Source: Leuctra nigra
Taxonomy: Eukaryota; Arthropoda; Insecta; Plecoptera; Leuctridae
Direction of reading: 5' to 3'
Assembly (NCBI GenBank): GCA_934045905.1
Contig: OW203763.1
Span: 40,764,724-40,828,723 of the forward strand
Length of the DNA: 64,000 nt
This document shows, one piece after another, positions 40,578-53,900 of the stretch. Position numbers and translations under genes: made by a program. Within the stretch, counting starts at the first letter, position 1, and the number at the start of each line of letters is the position of its first letter. Below the pieces are notes generated by a model. It was not told the origin of the DNA and made no database searches. It saw only the letters and a program-made list of their open reading frames with translations.

Positions 40578-43029
40578 AGCTCTTAATTATTCATCTGGCA
40601 GGAAGAAAAATCGAACTTTCCAAAAATCTACTAAAATAATCATTTGCCTAGTCGGAAAGGGTTAAAAATTGCCTCTGCGGAGAACTTCTTGTTCGTTTTA
40701 TAGTGGTATACGGTGCACAATTAGGGCCGGCCAGTATTACCAAAGTTGTAGTACATTTATACATTTTATGGAATTGTTATAGGTATACAGACAGCGGTAT
40801 AGAGTACTAACTAAAACCGTAAAGAGTGCAGTAAATAAAAAATATACATGACTAAATCAACTTCAACATTTTATCCCAAATAACATGTAAACTCAATCTA
40901 TACAATTGTTGGTATAGTAACATACTTGTTAATACCTACACATAAAATGCAGATAATTTTATCAGGAATGAATGCATCCCATGAATTACTGGCAACCTAC
41001 CAAAGTTACTGTGCACGTTTATTTCTTTTTTCCCTAAGTTTCCTCATCTAGGGACTGAAAACAAGAGAATAAAATCAATACTTATTTTTAAGAGACATGA
41101 AATAAATCGTCAATTTTCCAATCAAACGAATTATAGTCGTAACCATCGGTCAACCTCGGGGTTCTTACTAGGAAGTAGGTAGGTACTCTAATACTCTAGG
41201 TACTCTAGTACTCTAGTACCTAGTACTCTAGTACTCTAGTACTCTGGTACTCTAGCTACTAGAGAACACCTTTTAAATTCGTCACTAAAAGTTGCATTGA
41301 GCGCTCTGCCGGCAGAAAGTGGTACTAGTGCCTGGGGTATTAGAACCAATTTCTCATAAGCAACATGCTAAGTTTAGATACCTCTACATCAGGCACTATT
41401 AAACGTAGAACCTTAAAAATAATTACCAGTATAAAAAGGATTATGCTTTTTCGATCTGTCACCTCAGAATTTTTATCCGAGTTCAAATTACAGTCTCAGA
41501 ATGATGCAAACATGAAATGCGTCAGCCAATGAGAAGCTAGCTCCGCCCATCGACCAACCAATCATGTCACTCCAGAAGTGTTTTTACTTAGAATTTTAAG
41601 TTTCATTTAACAATTATCTAGTATCCATCAACAGAAACGAATAGTTACTGTATGTTCATACATTCATAAGTTATCTTAGTATCAGATTATAAAGGACATC
41701 AATTGTCTGAATATCCTGTTAATTGCGTGTTTTTGAACCATGTTTTGCCATAAGAACTCACGTTGGACGTGAACAGAGTACCCTTACCTCTCGCCATCTT
41801 GAAAATATTCACAGTGACCGCAGCGCCATCTATTGATACTTTTAGTGCCGAATACCGTGAGTAAATTATCACCATTCAGCATGTGCAAATAGTTTCACTT
41901 TCAACGTTTGTGCAGAATTTTTTGTTCTACTAAAAATTGTTAAGACTTGTCGTTTTATACATGCACTTAAATTAACAAATATTTCTCGTATATATCATGA
42001 ATGAAAATCATATAATTAATTATGAATTTCTTTGAAAGAAATAAAATCAAGTGTAAAAGAATATCCCATGGGCAACGTAGACTCGTAGAATAGGGTGAAA
42101 TTCCCGCCCATTGATCAATTACAAAATTTGATATCGACGGAGAACAACTTCATTGATCAACTCTCACTGCCAATTCGACGCTCTTTTCATTTCATGTTGA
42201 CGCTATTCAATTCAATTCAACGTCAATTTACTTTTAAAATAGTGATATGATGAGGTATCATCATGTATATTGATAAGAATTATCAATGTTTAAATACAAA
42301 TAAATGAAAATACCTACCTAAGACAATTGATTAAAACAAGTAAGTAAACAAAGGTGACATCCGCCCCCCCCCCCCCCCCCCCCCCTACCCACACACAGAA
42401 GATTACATTACTCTCGATATTTCAAAATGTCTCAGTTTCGTGATTTTTTTTAGTTCATCCTGTATCTGACAGCAGGGGGTGTTAAAAATGCAGACAGAAG
42501 TCAAAGATTCATTTTTAAATACTAGGAAAACGCTCTGTGTAACGCGTTGATGAGCGAGCACCCAAACGCGCAACATCTCCAACCGGAAAATCGAAACGCA
42601 CAGAAAACATAAAATACATCCATAAATCCACGCAATATTAGAGCATAGCCAGTAAATTAAAACTATAGTCAATTAATGTACAAAAATGTGGGTTCAATTG
42701 CAGAAATAAAATTAACACACTCGTAGACCAAGCGTAATGAATTGGTGACATCACTGTGGCAAAAAATCGGCAACAACGACTGCTCTCTAAAAAAAAAAGG
42801 ACGCGAATTAGCAGCTTGAAGATGCACTTCCGGCGCTAGCAGGTCCTGCAGGCTACATGCTAATAATAGAGGGGTAGGGGAAGGGGTTATTGTCGTCCAC
42901 TCATCTGTGCTCCTCTTCCGGCTCTATGGCTATCTTGTTAAGAAAGAGGGGTACCTACCTTGGGTAGAGTGGGCAATAGAGGGGTAGAGGGGAAGGGGTT
43001 GTGTTATAGGTGGACAGTGGACAATCGGA
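40578..43029. other. Intergenic or intronic stretch with simple repeats
   Basis: Contains a TAGTACTC-type microsatellite at 41184-41261, a ~23-C run near 42363-42385, and two direct copies of ATAGAGGGGTAGGGGAAGGGG-like sequence near 42867 and 42975. Otherwise AT-rich, no exon supported. Confidence 0.45.
41184..41261. repeat. Octamer microsatellite (TAGTACTC)n
   Basis: About nine units of TAGTACTC and close variants. The unit contains the palindromic hexamer AGTACT. Confidence 0.85.
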
Positions 43030-43925
43030 AGAATTTTTTAAATTTTAAGCAATTAATGAATTTGGTTGAAACTTTGTAATATTTGAGACAATGTAGGTCG
43101 CAATGACTTGGCAAAATTTCAAATTGATCGGACCTTCCATTCGGAAGATAATTTTTTTTAAATTTGAACCAATCAACGGATTTCAAAAAAATTAGGGTCT
43201 GCAACGCGCAGAGATGGTCCGAACATGTGTGCAAAATTTCAGCTCGATCGGAGGAAAACTGTGACCTGTATACGAGCAGTTAAGGGAACTGACATGTGAA
43301 AAAAATAAAAATTTATAGATTTTTTTAAATTTTATTTTCATATTTTGTAATGTTTTTTATTGCCATGGAGATGTCAAGTATTTGTTTTTAGTTGATTTTT
43401 ACTATCAAAAAAAAAGTTTCAAATGAGCAATTCCGGTTCATTATTATAGACATACCAAACTTTAAACTCATTTATCTCAATTTAGAGTTATTTTAGGTTT
43501 AGGAACAATTATCTCTGGTTCCATTTGAGATAATTCTATGAACTTTGCGGCATTATGTTCATAGGTGTGTGTTTTATGAATTAACGAAAAACATTTGTTC
43601 TAAATTTAGCCAAAAAATTTATATTAGTTAAACTTTGCATAAAAATTTGTGCAAATATTGGTGCAATGTTAAAATATCAATAATTTTTATAAAAAAAATT
43701 ATGTATTTTTTCTTTTTCGTTAAAATATTCTTTAAGGTGGCATGTCTCATATAATCCAAGAAAATGTTGAATATGACTATTGGTTTAAAAGTTATGTGTT
43801 CCTAAAGATGGTCAATTTTACATGTTAAATGCTCACATGTCAGTCCCCTTAATAGAAAAACACACACAAAAAAACAGAGGTCCGTGCCAAATGAAGCCAA
43901 AAGGAGACGCTCGCTTCGCTCGCTC
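43030..43925 (-). repeat. Dispersed repeat with GAGCGAGCGAAGCGAGCG start (copy 2)
   Basis: Reverse-complement copy of the repeat at 4810, from CGCTCGCTTCGCTCGCTC back through GACCTGTATACGAGCAGT to 'gattggttcaaat'-like sequence. It is split by a TTAA-flanked MITE at 43284-43848, which replaces nothing in the copy 1 alignment. Confidence 0.75.
43284..43848. mobile_element. TTAA-duplicating MITE, 565 bp
   Basis: Ends GGGAACTGACATGTG and CACATGTCAGTCCCC, flanked by TTAA at 43280-43283 and 43849-43852. TTAA duplication is the mark of piggyBac-like elements (and of Kolobok). AT-rich inside with no transposase. The empty site is visible by comparison with the repeat at 4.8 kb. Confidence 0.88.
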
Positions 43926-44040
43926 AATAACAGCAAGTCAAAGTGAGGAATTTTCGGGCCCCCAATCAATAGGATGATCCTCAGTCCTCATTCCGTCTCC
44001 CATCCACAAATCACCCAACATGTCGAACTTGGTGTTTCAG

Positions 44041-44191
44041 GAACATGCTTGCACAGAACACTGCGATCACAGAAGAAAAAGAAGAAGAGATAAAAGTGAG
44101 GACACATCATTCAGATTTACATATTTATGTGATCCATTCGAAATCAATTATGTACAATCAACTGAACACTTACTGGAGCACCCACATGATT
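44041..44191 (+). CDS. Candidate exon of the unknown gene
   Basis: Acceptor TGTTTCAG|G at 44040/44041 and strong donor ATT|GTAAGT at 44191/44192. Read in the frame starting at 44042 it encodes NMLAQNTAITEEKEEEIKVR and on to STHMI. The upstream phase 2 (exon 256-698) and the downstream phase 0 (exon at 44920) both fit this frame. A second frame is also open here, so the frame rests on the phase match. A possible extra exon at 44626-44695 (FDAILKLHLSLDDANALKNK) accepts this phase but ends in phase 1, which does not fit 44920, so I leave it out. Confidence 0.4.
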
Positions 44192-44229
44192 GTAAGTTCA
44201 CAACATTCAACAGTACTTAGTAGTATTTA

Positions 44230-44345
44230 ACGTCGCACTGTTGAGCAACTTGCAAATGGCAATGGATGATCATGATAATGATAGGGAGATGATTATGAAG
44301 AATAGGGAATACATTGAAGGTGGATAGGAACACGAAAACACTACG
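44230..44345 (-). mobile_element. SINE 3' fragment
   Basis: 'gatgatcatgataatgatagggagatgattatgaagaatagggaatacattgaaggtggatagg' in broken form is the reverse complement of the SINE tail (CCACCTTC...ATCATC) seen at 16986. Confidence 0.45.
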
Positions 44346-44919
44346 GAATTATCTATGATTTGGACTAAAAGTTCGGAGATCCCGCAATTGAAAGAAAGAA
44401 TATCTTAATTTTGTATCTTAATCTTATGATGTCGAAAATTCAATACATTTTAATGTATTGAAAAATAAAATAAAAAATAAAAAAATTAAATAAAAGTTTG
44501 TGAAATGTCCTAACGATTTTAATGTGTAATTATATATCCACCAAACTTATAATCGGAGAAGCGATAAGAACAAAATATCACATTTTAATGTGTTTAATTT
44601 TCTTTCAATGTGCATTAAAATTTAGTTTGATGCAATTTTGAAGCTTCATTTATCCTTGGATGATGCAAATGCACTAAAAAACAAAAAACAATATTGTAAG
44701 TTAGTACATCTCACAAACCACAGAACCACAGAACCACACAAACTCACAAATTTCCAAAAATATTCATATAATTTTAGTTGTAATAATATCATCAAAATGA
44801 AAGAATTCAGGATGGAAATCAAATTAATCTATGCTATTGTTTTGTATGTTTGTGTGGGTTGCCATTGGTTAAGTGAAAATAGAGTTCTTATTGATACACG
44901 TGCATTTCTCTGCCTATAG

Positions 44920-47900
44920 GCTAGAACACTGGATTTGGACTTAGCGCAAATGCCAATCATTGGACCAATGAAAGACGTTCGTCTTTTAGAAACACTGTAC
45001 AATCAGTTGAAGAGGGAACTTATGGACCAAAGTAACACTGCCGACCAAACATATCGACTTGTTTCTGAACTCAATGTTGGATTACAACGACATATCGCCC
45101 TCAAGAAAATATTCTGGAAAGTAAGGAATTATAAAAAATAGTAATGGGAATGGTTGAGGATAATTTATTTCAGGTGCTTTTGGGACGTTGTTTCAATGCT
45201 CTGTTAAATTTAAACAGTTCCTTAGGACTAAATTGTCATGGCAATAGCCAGTGACGTTCGTCTAGAATGACTACTAAGTAGCTGTTAAAGTTAGCAACTG
45301 ATTTAACAAATCATTGAAAAAACCCGGTCCTCAGTACAGTTGAAATTAATTTTTCCCAATCAATGAATTATTACACATTTTTCAGCAGTCATGGCGATTA
45401 TGGACACTAAAATATCACTATTAAAATATGACCAATATAACATGTCCCAATATTAATGGTCAATATGGACATTGAATTTCACATTCAGTCACTTTTACAC
45501 AAAATATAAACTCTCAGGACTTTAGGCAATGAAATTAAAAGGAAAACGTGTCAATGTAGCGCAAAGAGATATACATTCTCTACACTCGTACAACAGTGCG
45601 TTTTAGAGTAGAGTGAACTGTTTCATTTACGTTAATATTTCTCACACAGTGATATTCTTTGATTCCAGGACCAAATGGTTTACCACTTCCTCACCGAGAA
45701 GGTGTCAATATATCTCCACCGACCACCTCGACGACATTTAACATCGGATGGCGACAGAACAAACTCCGTTGCGAAACAACTGCAAACAATAGTTCTTCTT
45801 CTGGACACTTTGCTGATAACACTGAAGCAGTCGGATGATATTTGCGACAAGATCCAGGTAACAGGTAGCCATGATCTGTGTATGGAACAATATAGTTCTA
45901 TACTTGAGGGAGATACGTCAACCCATGGCGTAGGTATAGTGTAGTACAGTAGTGTAAAGCACTCAAAATGTGTATTTGTGTCTTATTTTCCTGTTCAATT
46001 ATTTTCTTAAAATTAAAATATTGGTTTATTTCCCTAGAAACGCGTTCCGTTTAGAGAGATTTTGAGAAAACTCGTTCACTATTTGTTAAGTGAAAAGTGT
46101 TCATAAGTTCATATTTTTTATGAACTTTTGAAATTGATAAAGTTCAAGTTCCAAAGATATTTGTACGAAAATTATAGTTGTAACTAAAATAATACATGTT
46201 GGACGCAATCAAATTCTTAGCTCTAAGAGAGTAAAAACAATCATCAGCTCTATTGGGAGCTAGCACCAGAAAATATAACATTTTGGAAAGGAACTATTTA
46301 AATTAACCTTTTAACACATTTTGGGTGAACTTGAACTTTATCTTTTTATGATTGAACAATGTGATAACTTCCTTTATTTTTTGGTGGACTTGATGAACTT
46401 TTGATACATTATTTTTAAAAAGGAACTTCTCCAACACTGATCGAGCACCACTCAGATATGACAGAAATTATCGTAAGGACTCCTATTCCTGAAATCAGTG
46501 AGAAGTGACCATTGAGCAAAATTCGAAACTTGATTTCTTTTATGGACTTTTAACGATTTCAGCACAATTTTATCAGAAAATCTTGTTTCAAGAATAGGCG
46601 TCCATACTCTTTCTTACAATCTATTTTGAACCTATTTCGTCAGAAATGAATTCGGGACAATGGGTTTGAGACATCTTCTTGTTTGATGTTGTGTTGGCAG
46701 ATGTTTGGATTCAACAAGTACAAAGTGTTGCGCCATCTGTTGCTGTTGCTCGTGCAGCCTCCGCAGATCGAGCAACACCTGCAGCTGACTTGCGGTCGGA
46801 TGCTGGAGGACTTCACGCAGTACAACACTGGCGCCTGGACCCATCTGCCAGAAGCCAAGGTCAGAGAAGATCGCCTTCTCACTCCCGAGCTCCTGGTTCC
46901 ATTCCCTGATTGATCGTAATCGATAAAGTATTTACGTGGTTTTTCTCAGTCGAGAGCATAGTTGTGAAGGGAACTGACTACATCTCATCTCTTACATCTT
47001 CCATCCCTCTTACGTCATCATCATTATTGTCATCATCATCAATCACACACCCGAAAGTTTTATTCACATTTTGTATTTATTTATTTAATATTGATTGATT
47101 TGTTTAATTTATTTAACTTCCTGTTTATTATACACAATAAATACAATTTATTCAATTTTTCCACAAAGCCATAATTGACTTTTCTATGGATTAATACCAT
47201 AAAATTAGTGACAAAACAAAAAAATACATTATTATTACAAATTACAAAAAAGTATACAATATTAATTATCAGAGTAGTCGTATAACCACAATTTCATTGC
47301 TATCTTTATAGAGCTATAATTTTCCAAAGAATTAATTTCTTGAGGCAACTGATTAAAAATGTAAGGAACAGAGTAATGTATGTATCTAAAGATCTTTTTC
47401 CATGCCCACAGAACTGGGTCAATTTTGTTCATTTTTTAAATCAAATTATTAATCAATTGATTTTCGCAGCTGTCACGTGCAGTAGTTACAAACGCCTATC
47501 ATACTCCCTAATGGCTACATACTGAAATTAAAAGTTCTCACATACACAAACAAACTTGCAAAACGACTGCCAAGCTACTTCATACCTAAGATCCAAACCA
47601 ACCGGAGGACCAAACTGTGTTTTGCTGTACAATCATTAAAACTAACTTCCCTGAACATTTGACATGAAGAAGTCTCCAAGTCTCTAAACTACACACACAA
47701 AATGTAATTCCATGGCATTCATACTGTAACTATTCAGACGATCGTCTAACTTGGCCATGCGCCGCTTGATTTTTCGTCAATTATTGTCTTTCTATCTATT
47801 TTCTTTTGATTGTTTACGATTGTTACTAATTTGGAGGATGCTTCATGCCTATTCAGGTAGTACATAACATTAACAACGGTAAGGTCTTCTCTGATCGTGA

Positions 47901-50900
47901 TCGCATGGGTTATACAGTGGTGAGAGTAGATTCACATTGGCTTTGTGGTTGCCAATAACCTTCTCAAGTCGTGTGTTTTGTAGCCATTGGTAGCCATTGA
48001 CAGTCATTCTTACCACTGATACTGAATTGGTATTTATATCGCATGGAAAATTGCTTCCTATGTGATATAATACCTATTTATAATCTTTCAGTATAAATCA
48101 TTCTTGTACATTAATTATTATGTTTTAGCAGATAACTTTTTTTTTGACGATTTACTGGAAGAGTGTTATTAATTATAAAATTGATTTATAATTCGCTTAT
48201 GAAAGAATTATAAGCGAATAAAGTGTCTTCATTTTGACATGTGAATATGAACCGTTTCTCAATTTGATCAAGGACCAACAATATGTCATATATAACAATA
48301 TCTCGCTAAATTAATAATATTACTCTTTAAATTTGGATCGATTTCGCTCAAAAGTTGTAAAATATATTAAAATTATGATTTTGATGAACTTCCAAAAGTT
48401 CAACTTAATCGAAACAAACTACTTTTCAACCAGTCAGAAGATACTGTTTCTCATTAAAATACATACAGCCAACCAAAGTATCAAGTATCAAAAGAGTATC
48501 TAACTTTAGGCTCGTTCAGAGAAACGGTGTCACCTTATCCCACTTATAACCGTATAAAAGCTGAAACCCGTGCCAAAAGAGCCAACAACTCTCTCAATTG
48601 TAGCTAATCAAGGGGTACGATAATAAAAAATGACAACTTTGTTCTTGCGTGACAACTTACTCATCTCAAGTTTTTCACGGCTATCTCGGGTGAGATCTTG
48701 TCACGCGACAGCATTTATATGATCTCACTCCTGGCGAGAATTATCCACGTGAATCGAACCCAAGCTTCTGAGACCACAGGAGCTTCTATGAGAGTGGTGA
48801 CTGACTACTCAATGTTATGTTCCAGGTGATCGAATGTTCTGCACAAATCACGAACCTCGTCACAGCGATGTTGTACGAACTGCTGCGGACAATTGACAAC
48901 CTTGGAAGCGTCAAGAACACGTCGATACATTCCTATCTGATGGACGGCGTTCGCATGGTGAGCGTCGCTTAGCATAGGTCCCCGTCAAGAGGGTAGTCTT
49001 AAACAGCGCATCAGGGTTAGGTGGAACAGGGTCCCTGTCAAGAGAGTAGTCTTTAACAGTGCCTCAAGGTTAGGTGGAACAGTGTCCCCGTCAAGAGGGT
49101 AGTCTTTAACAGCGCCTCAGGGTTAGGTGGAACAGGGTCCCTGTCAAGAGAGTAGTCTTTAACAGTGCCTCAAGGTTAGGTGGAACAGTGTCCCCGTCAA
49201 GAGGGTAGTCTTTAACAGCGCCTCAGAGATAGGTGGAACAGGGTCCCTGTCAAGAGGGTAGTCTTTTACAGTGCCTCAGGGTTAGGTGGAACAGGGTCCC
49301 CGTCAAGAGGGTAGTCTTTAACAGCGCCTCAGGGTTATAGGAGTAACTGGGTCCCCGTCTAGAGGGTAGTCTTCAACAGTACCTCAGGGTTAGGTGGAAC
49401 AGGATCCCCGTCAAGAGGGTAGTCTTTAACAGTGCCTCAGGGTTAGGTGGAACAGGGTCCCCGTCAAGAGGGTAGTCTTTAACAGTGCCTCAGGGTTAGG
49501 TGGAACAGGGTCCCCGTCAAGACAGTAGTATTTAACAGAACATTGCCTCAGGGTTATAGGAGTAACTGGGTCCCCGTCAAGAGGGTAGTCTTTAACAGTT
49601 CCTCTGGGTTATAGGAGTAACAGGATCCCTGTCTTAATTCCATGCAAACAGCTCTGCAGGATTATTTGGAACAGTGTGCCCGACAAGAGGGCAATCTTTT
49701 AAAGCGTCTTAGAATTAGGTTGAACAGGTTCCCGTCAAGAGAGTAGTCATTTCCACTCAATCAGCACTACAGGATTAGCTGGATCCTGGTCCCCGTCAAG
49801 AGGGTGGTCTTAAAAACGTATTAGAATTAGGTGAAATAGGGTTTCCGTCAAGAGGGTAGTCATTTCCACTCAAACAGCACTTCAGGATTAGCTGGAACAG
49901 GGTCCCCGTCAAAAGGGTGGTCTTAACAACGTATTAGAATTAAGTTGAACAGGGTTCCCGTCAAGAGAGTAGTCATATCCACTCAAACAGCACTTCAGGA
50001 TTAGCTGGAACAGGGTCCCCGTCAAGAGGGTGGTCTTAAAACGTATTAGAATTAGGTGAAACAGGGTTCCCGTCAAGAGAATAGTCATTTCCACTCAAAC
50101 AGCACTTCAGGATTAGCTGGAACAGGGTCCACGTCAAGAGGGTGGTCTTAACAACGTATTAGAATTAGGTGAAACAGGGTTCCCGTCAAGAGGGTGGTCT
50201 TAACAACGTATTAGAATTAGGTGAAACAGGGTTCCCGTCAAGAGAGTAGTCATTTCCACTCAAACAGCACTTCAGGATTAGCTGGAACAGGGTCCCCGTC
50301 AAGAGGATGGTCTTAACAACGTATTAGAATTAGGTGAAACAGGGTTCCCGTCAAGAAGGTGGTCTTAACAACGTATTAGAATTAGGTGAAACAGGGTTCC
50401 CGTCAAGAGAGTAGTCATTTCCACTCAAAGAGCACTTCAGGATTAGCTGGAACCTGGTCCCCGTCAAGAGGGTCGTGCCATGAAGCGCCTGGAACTCTGT
50501 TCTGTTATCAGGAGCACCATCTGAAGCGCAGCATGACACAGCTGCTGTCGCTGCTGTTCGGAACGCACGCCGCCGTCTTGGAGCCCAAGAGCGCCGTGCT
50601 CGTGTACAAACACGTTTACGTGCTGCGATGTCTCGTAGACAACGTGACGCACGTGCAGGACTACGTGAGGGAACAGTTCAAGGAAGAGTTCAGGTAACTG
50701 CCACATACTTCACTTCTACGGACTTTCATACGGACTCACACACTTAGGGAAGGATAGGAACTCAAGACAGACGTATGCTGAAGTGTCAAAGTTGTATTAA
50801 ATAAATTGCCCTTTTGACATCTGTTTTGACAAGTTTGATCTCCTAAAATTTCAAAGAGCAATGCATTCTAAACTTGTCGCTTCCACATAATGTATATCTT

Positions 50901-53900
50901 GAACGAGACGCAACATACAGATAAAATGATATGATTTCTTTAAACCAAAAAGTTTTAGATCTTGAATCATTTGATTAAATAATGTAACTCGCCTTCGAAT
51001 ATAATTTTAAATTTACAGTAATTATTTTAACTTACATATAACAGGATGAGATGATTGAGAAATATTCAAAATTATATAAAATTTAAATTTGAATGACGGC
51101 GTTTTTTCTTACATTGAAAATCTATGTGTACAAACTACAAATGCAATACATAGGTTTTTAAGAGATTAAAAAATGAATGAATGATAAAAGTCCAAAGATT
51201 CAGCTAAATTAAAAGGCCGGTCCTATTCGCACCGAATATCGGTGTTCGGTGTCGGTGCGAATAGGACTGTCCGCGCGGCCGCGTCTATTCGCACGGAATA
51301 TTCGGTGCGAAAAACACCGAACACCGACATTTCACACCGAATACGATTTTGACGCTATTCGCACCGAATATTTTGAAATCGCTATTCGCACTGAATGTAT
51401 CAGATGATGAGCAAACGAACTGGGTCCCTCTGCTGCTCTCTGAACAATCTATTTGGTGAAGCCACAAGTATAGCTCCGAATACAAAGTAGTACTTACAAC
51501 TACAAAAAAGGTAATTTACACATTTTTCCCAACTTGTAATTTCTAGCAGTAAAATTGTGTACTGCCGATGTTTCTTATAGGTAGGTAACTTGGTTGAGTT
51601 GAGGCTATTTGGAAGGAATAAAAACAATATGTGCTACCAAAAGATAAAATACAGGTACTCAGAGTTGGGTAAGTTACTTGTAAAAAGGAACTAGTTACTC
51701 TGGAAGTTACCTGATCTCAAAAGGAACTAAGTTACTTGGTAAGTTACTTGATTTAAAAAGTAACTGAGTAGTTACCAAAAAATTTAAGTTACTTTTAAGT
51801 TACTTTAAAGTTATTTTTCGGATATTTTTTAGACAAAAAACAAACGTGATCGAATTTCGCTGAGGGTTGATTTTGTTAGTCTAATAGCCGAGCAAAGCAA
51901 TTTCATTATTTGTATTTAATCACAGTCATCGTGCTCACAGTCAAAAAATAAATGTAAATTGCACTCGCGGTAACTGGTAAATATTATTGCACGCACCTCT
52001 TCCTCTTCACTTCACTTCTTTAAATGGTCCATCCATGTGACAATCGCTTTGATTTGTGAAAGACTATTGGGTATACATTCTATGTAAAAGCAACCCTTAT
52101 TGGCTAGTAATGAATGACGTCATACTTGTTTTTACTTTGGATTGGTACGATTCTCGGAAAAACTTGCAGCGCACCTGCAAGCATCCCCCAACCCAACTAC
52201 CTGCTAATGACTTGTGGAAGGAAAGAGATCAATGGGAAGGAAGGACACATTTCATTTCCTGTGATTTGTTGTCTGGGTTTTTGATTTTCTCTCAAGAGAT
52301 AGATAGGGAGTTAGGAGACTGTGAAAATATAATATTTTTGTCAAATATTTCACCTAAAAGTAACTTTAAAAGTAACGAAAATGAGTTACAAGTTCCTATA
52401 AAATTGTAACTTAGTTACTCACAAAGTTACTGAGGGTGAAAAGTAACTAGTTACCCTAAAAGTTACCTAAAAAGTAACTAGTTACCAGTAACTAGTTACT
52501 TTCGTTAAGTTTGACATGTATTCGAAGGTGATTCGAAGCAATGAATGAATTAAAGATATATTTATATTTGTGAGCTCATATTGTTTTTATTCATTAATCA
52601 TTCCAAATAGTCCCAAAACTCAATCAGTAAACTACTTGACACTCAGAAGTGCCTAGCACATTTAACTTTTACCTTTTTCAGGGTTGGGTAGTAACTTAAC
52701 AAAAGTAACGCGTTACCGGTAACGCGTTACTTTTTCAGTAACTTTTATGGTAACTCAATACTTTTTAAACCTGGTAACTTAAAAACGCCTAAGTTCCTTT
52801 TTCTACGGAACTTATTGATTTTTATAAGTTACCAAGAAAGTTACTTCAGAACACGTTATACCTTATCTCCTGAAAGAAAACTTGACATTGTAAACCAAAC
52901 ATTTTACCTGTATCTAAATTTAGCACGCATCAATTCATTCCATTTCCTGCCTACCTGAGTACGCGCGACCCTAACCAACCCTTCCCCTCTCCCTCCTTTC
53001 GTCTTAGCTTGCTCTACATGCGAACTGAAATGGCCATCTATTGGTTCCCCCCCCCCCCCCCCCCCCCCCACCAGTCCACATAATGTCAAGTGGTTACGCA
53101 CCCCGTTGTCATGTTTTAGCTCAAAATTATCAATTTTTATCAGAGTAACTTTCGTTGTAACTTTCACTGAAAAATTTAACTTTCAGTTACCTATATTTTC
53201 TCAGTAACTTTAACTTTAACTAGTTACTTTTTTGGACAAAGTAACGTAACTTTCTAAAGTTACTTTATTTTTGGTAACTTACCCAACCCTGACCTTTTTT
53301 GTAGTTGTAAGTATACTTCTTTGTATTCGGAGCTATTGTGGCTTCACCAAATGGATTGTTCAGAAAGCAGCAGAGGGGCCAGTTCGTTTGCTCATCATCT
53401 GATACATTCGGTGCGAATAGCGATTTCAAAATATTCAGTGCGAATAGCGTCAAAATCGTATTCGGTGCGAAATGTCGGTGTTCAGGGTTTTTCGCACCGA
53501 ATATTTGGTGCGAATAGACGCGGCCGTGCGGACAGTCCTATTCGCACCGAATATTCGGTGTTTGGTGTCGGTGCGAATAGACACTTCGAAATTAAAATGA
53601 GTGAGATTTCACTAATTTCCATTGACAGATTCATCTTTGTGAGAAGGCACCAGGGAACGAACCTATTCTTGAGTTTGTTGAAAATGTTCACCATGTGGCA
53701 TTGCGCCATTAGCTTCAGCTAAATCATTATTGGAAACCCGAAAGAATTTGCTTGATTTCGCACAGTCGAACATTTTCGCATGCGGTTTCAACTCGAGAAT
53801 AGTTAAGCCATGTTTCTATGCTTCTTGTTTTACGGATTCTGTAAAATGTATTTTCTTCCAGATACTACATCTCTTGGCATCGGGTTCGTCGGAAGATACC

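Larger units (their letters stand above)
51219..53582. mobile_element. Foldback element with ATTCGCACCGAAT arrays, carrying two nested hAT-type MITEs
   Basis: Inverted arms of ~300 bp (51219-51515, and ~53292-53582 plus a few bases before the inner MITE). Each contains about seven copies of ATTCGCACCGAAT or its complement within 180 bp. The arms also share AGCTCCGAATACAAAG and CAACTACAAAAAAGGT. The core is short once the two nested MITEs are removed. No transposase and no clear target duplication. It lies in the last intron of the unknown gene. Confidence 0.85.

Noticed and set aside
44626..44695. Possible 70-bp exon (FDAILKLHLSLDDANALKNK) of the unknown gene
   Set aside because: It accepts the phase from 44191 and has a good donor, but it ends in phase 1 and would hit a stop in the exon at 44920.
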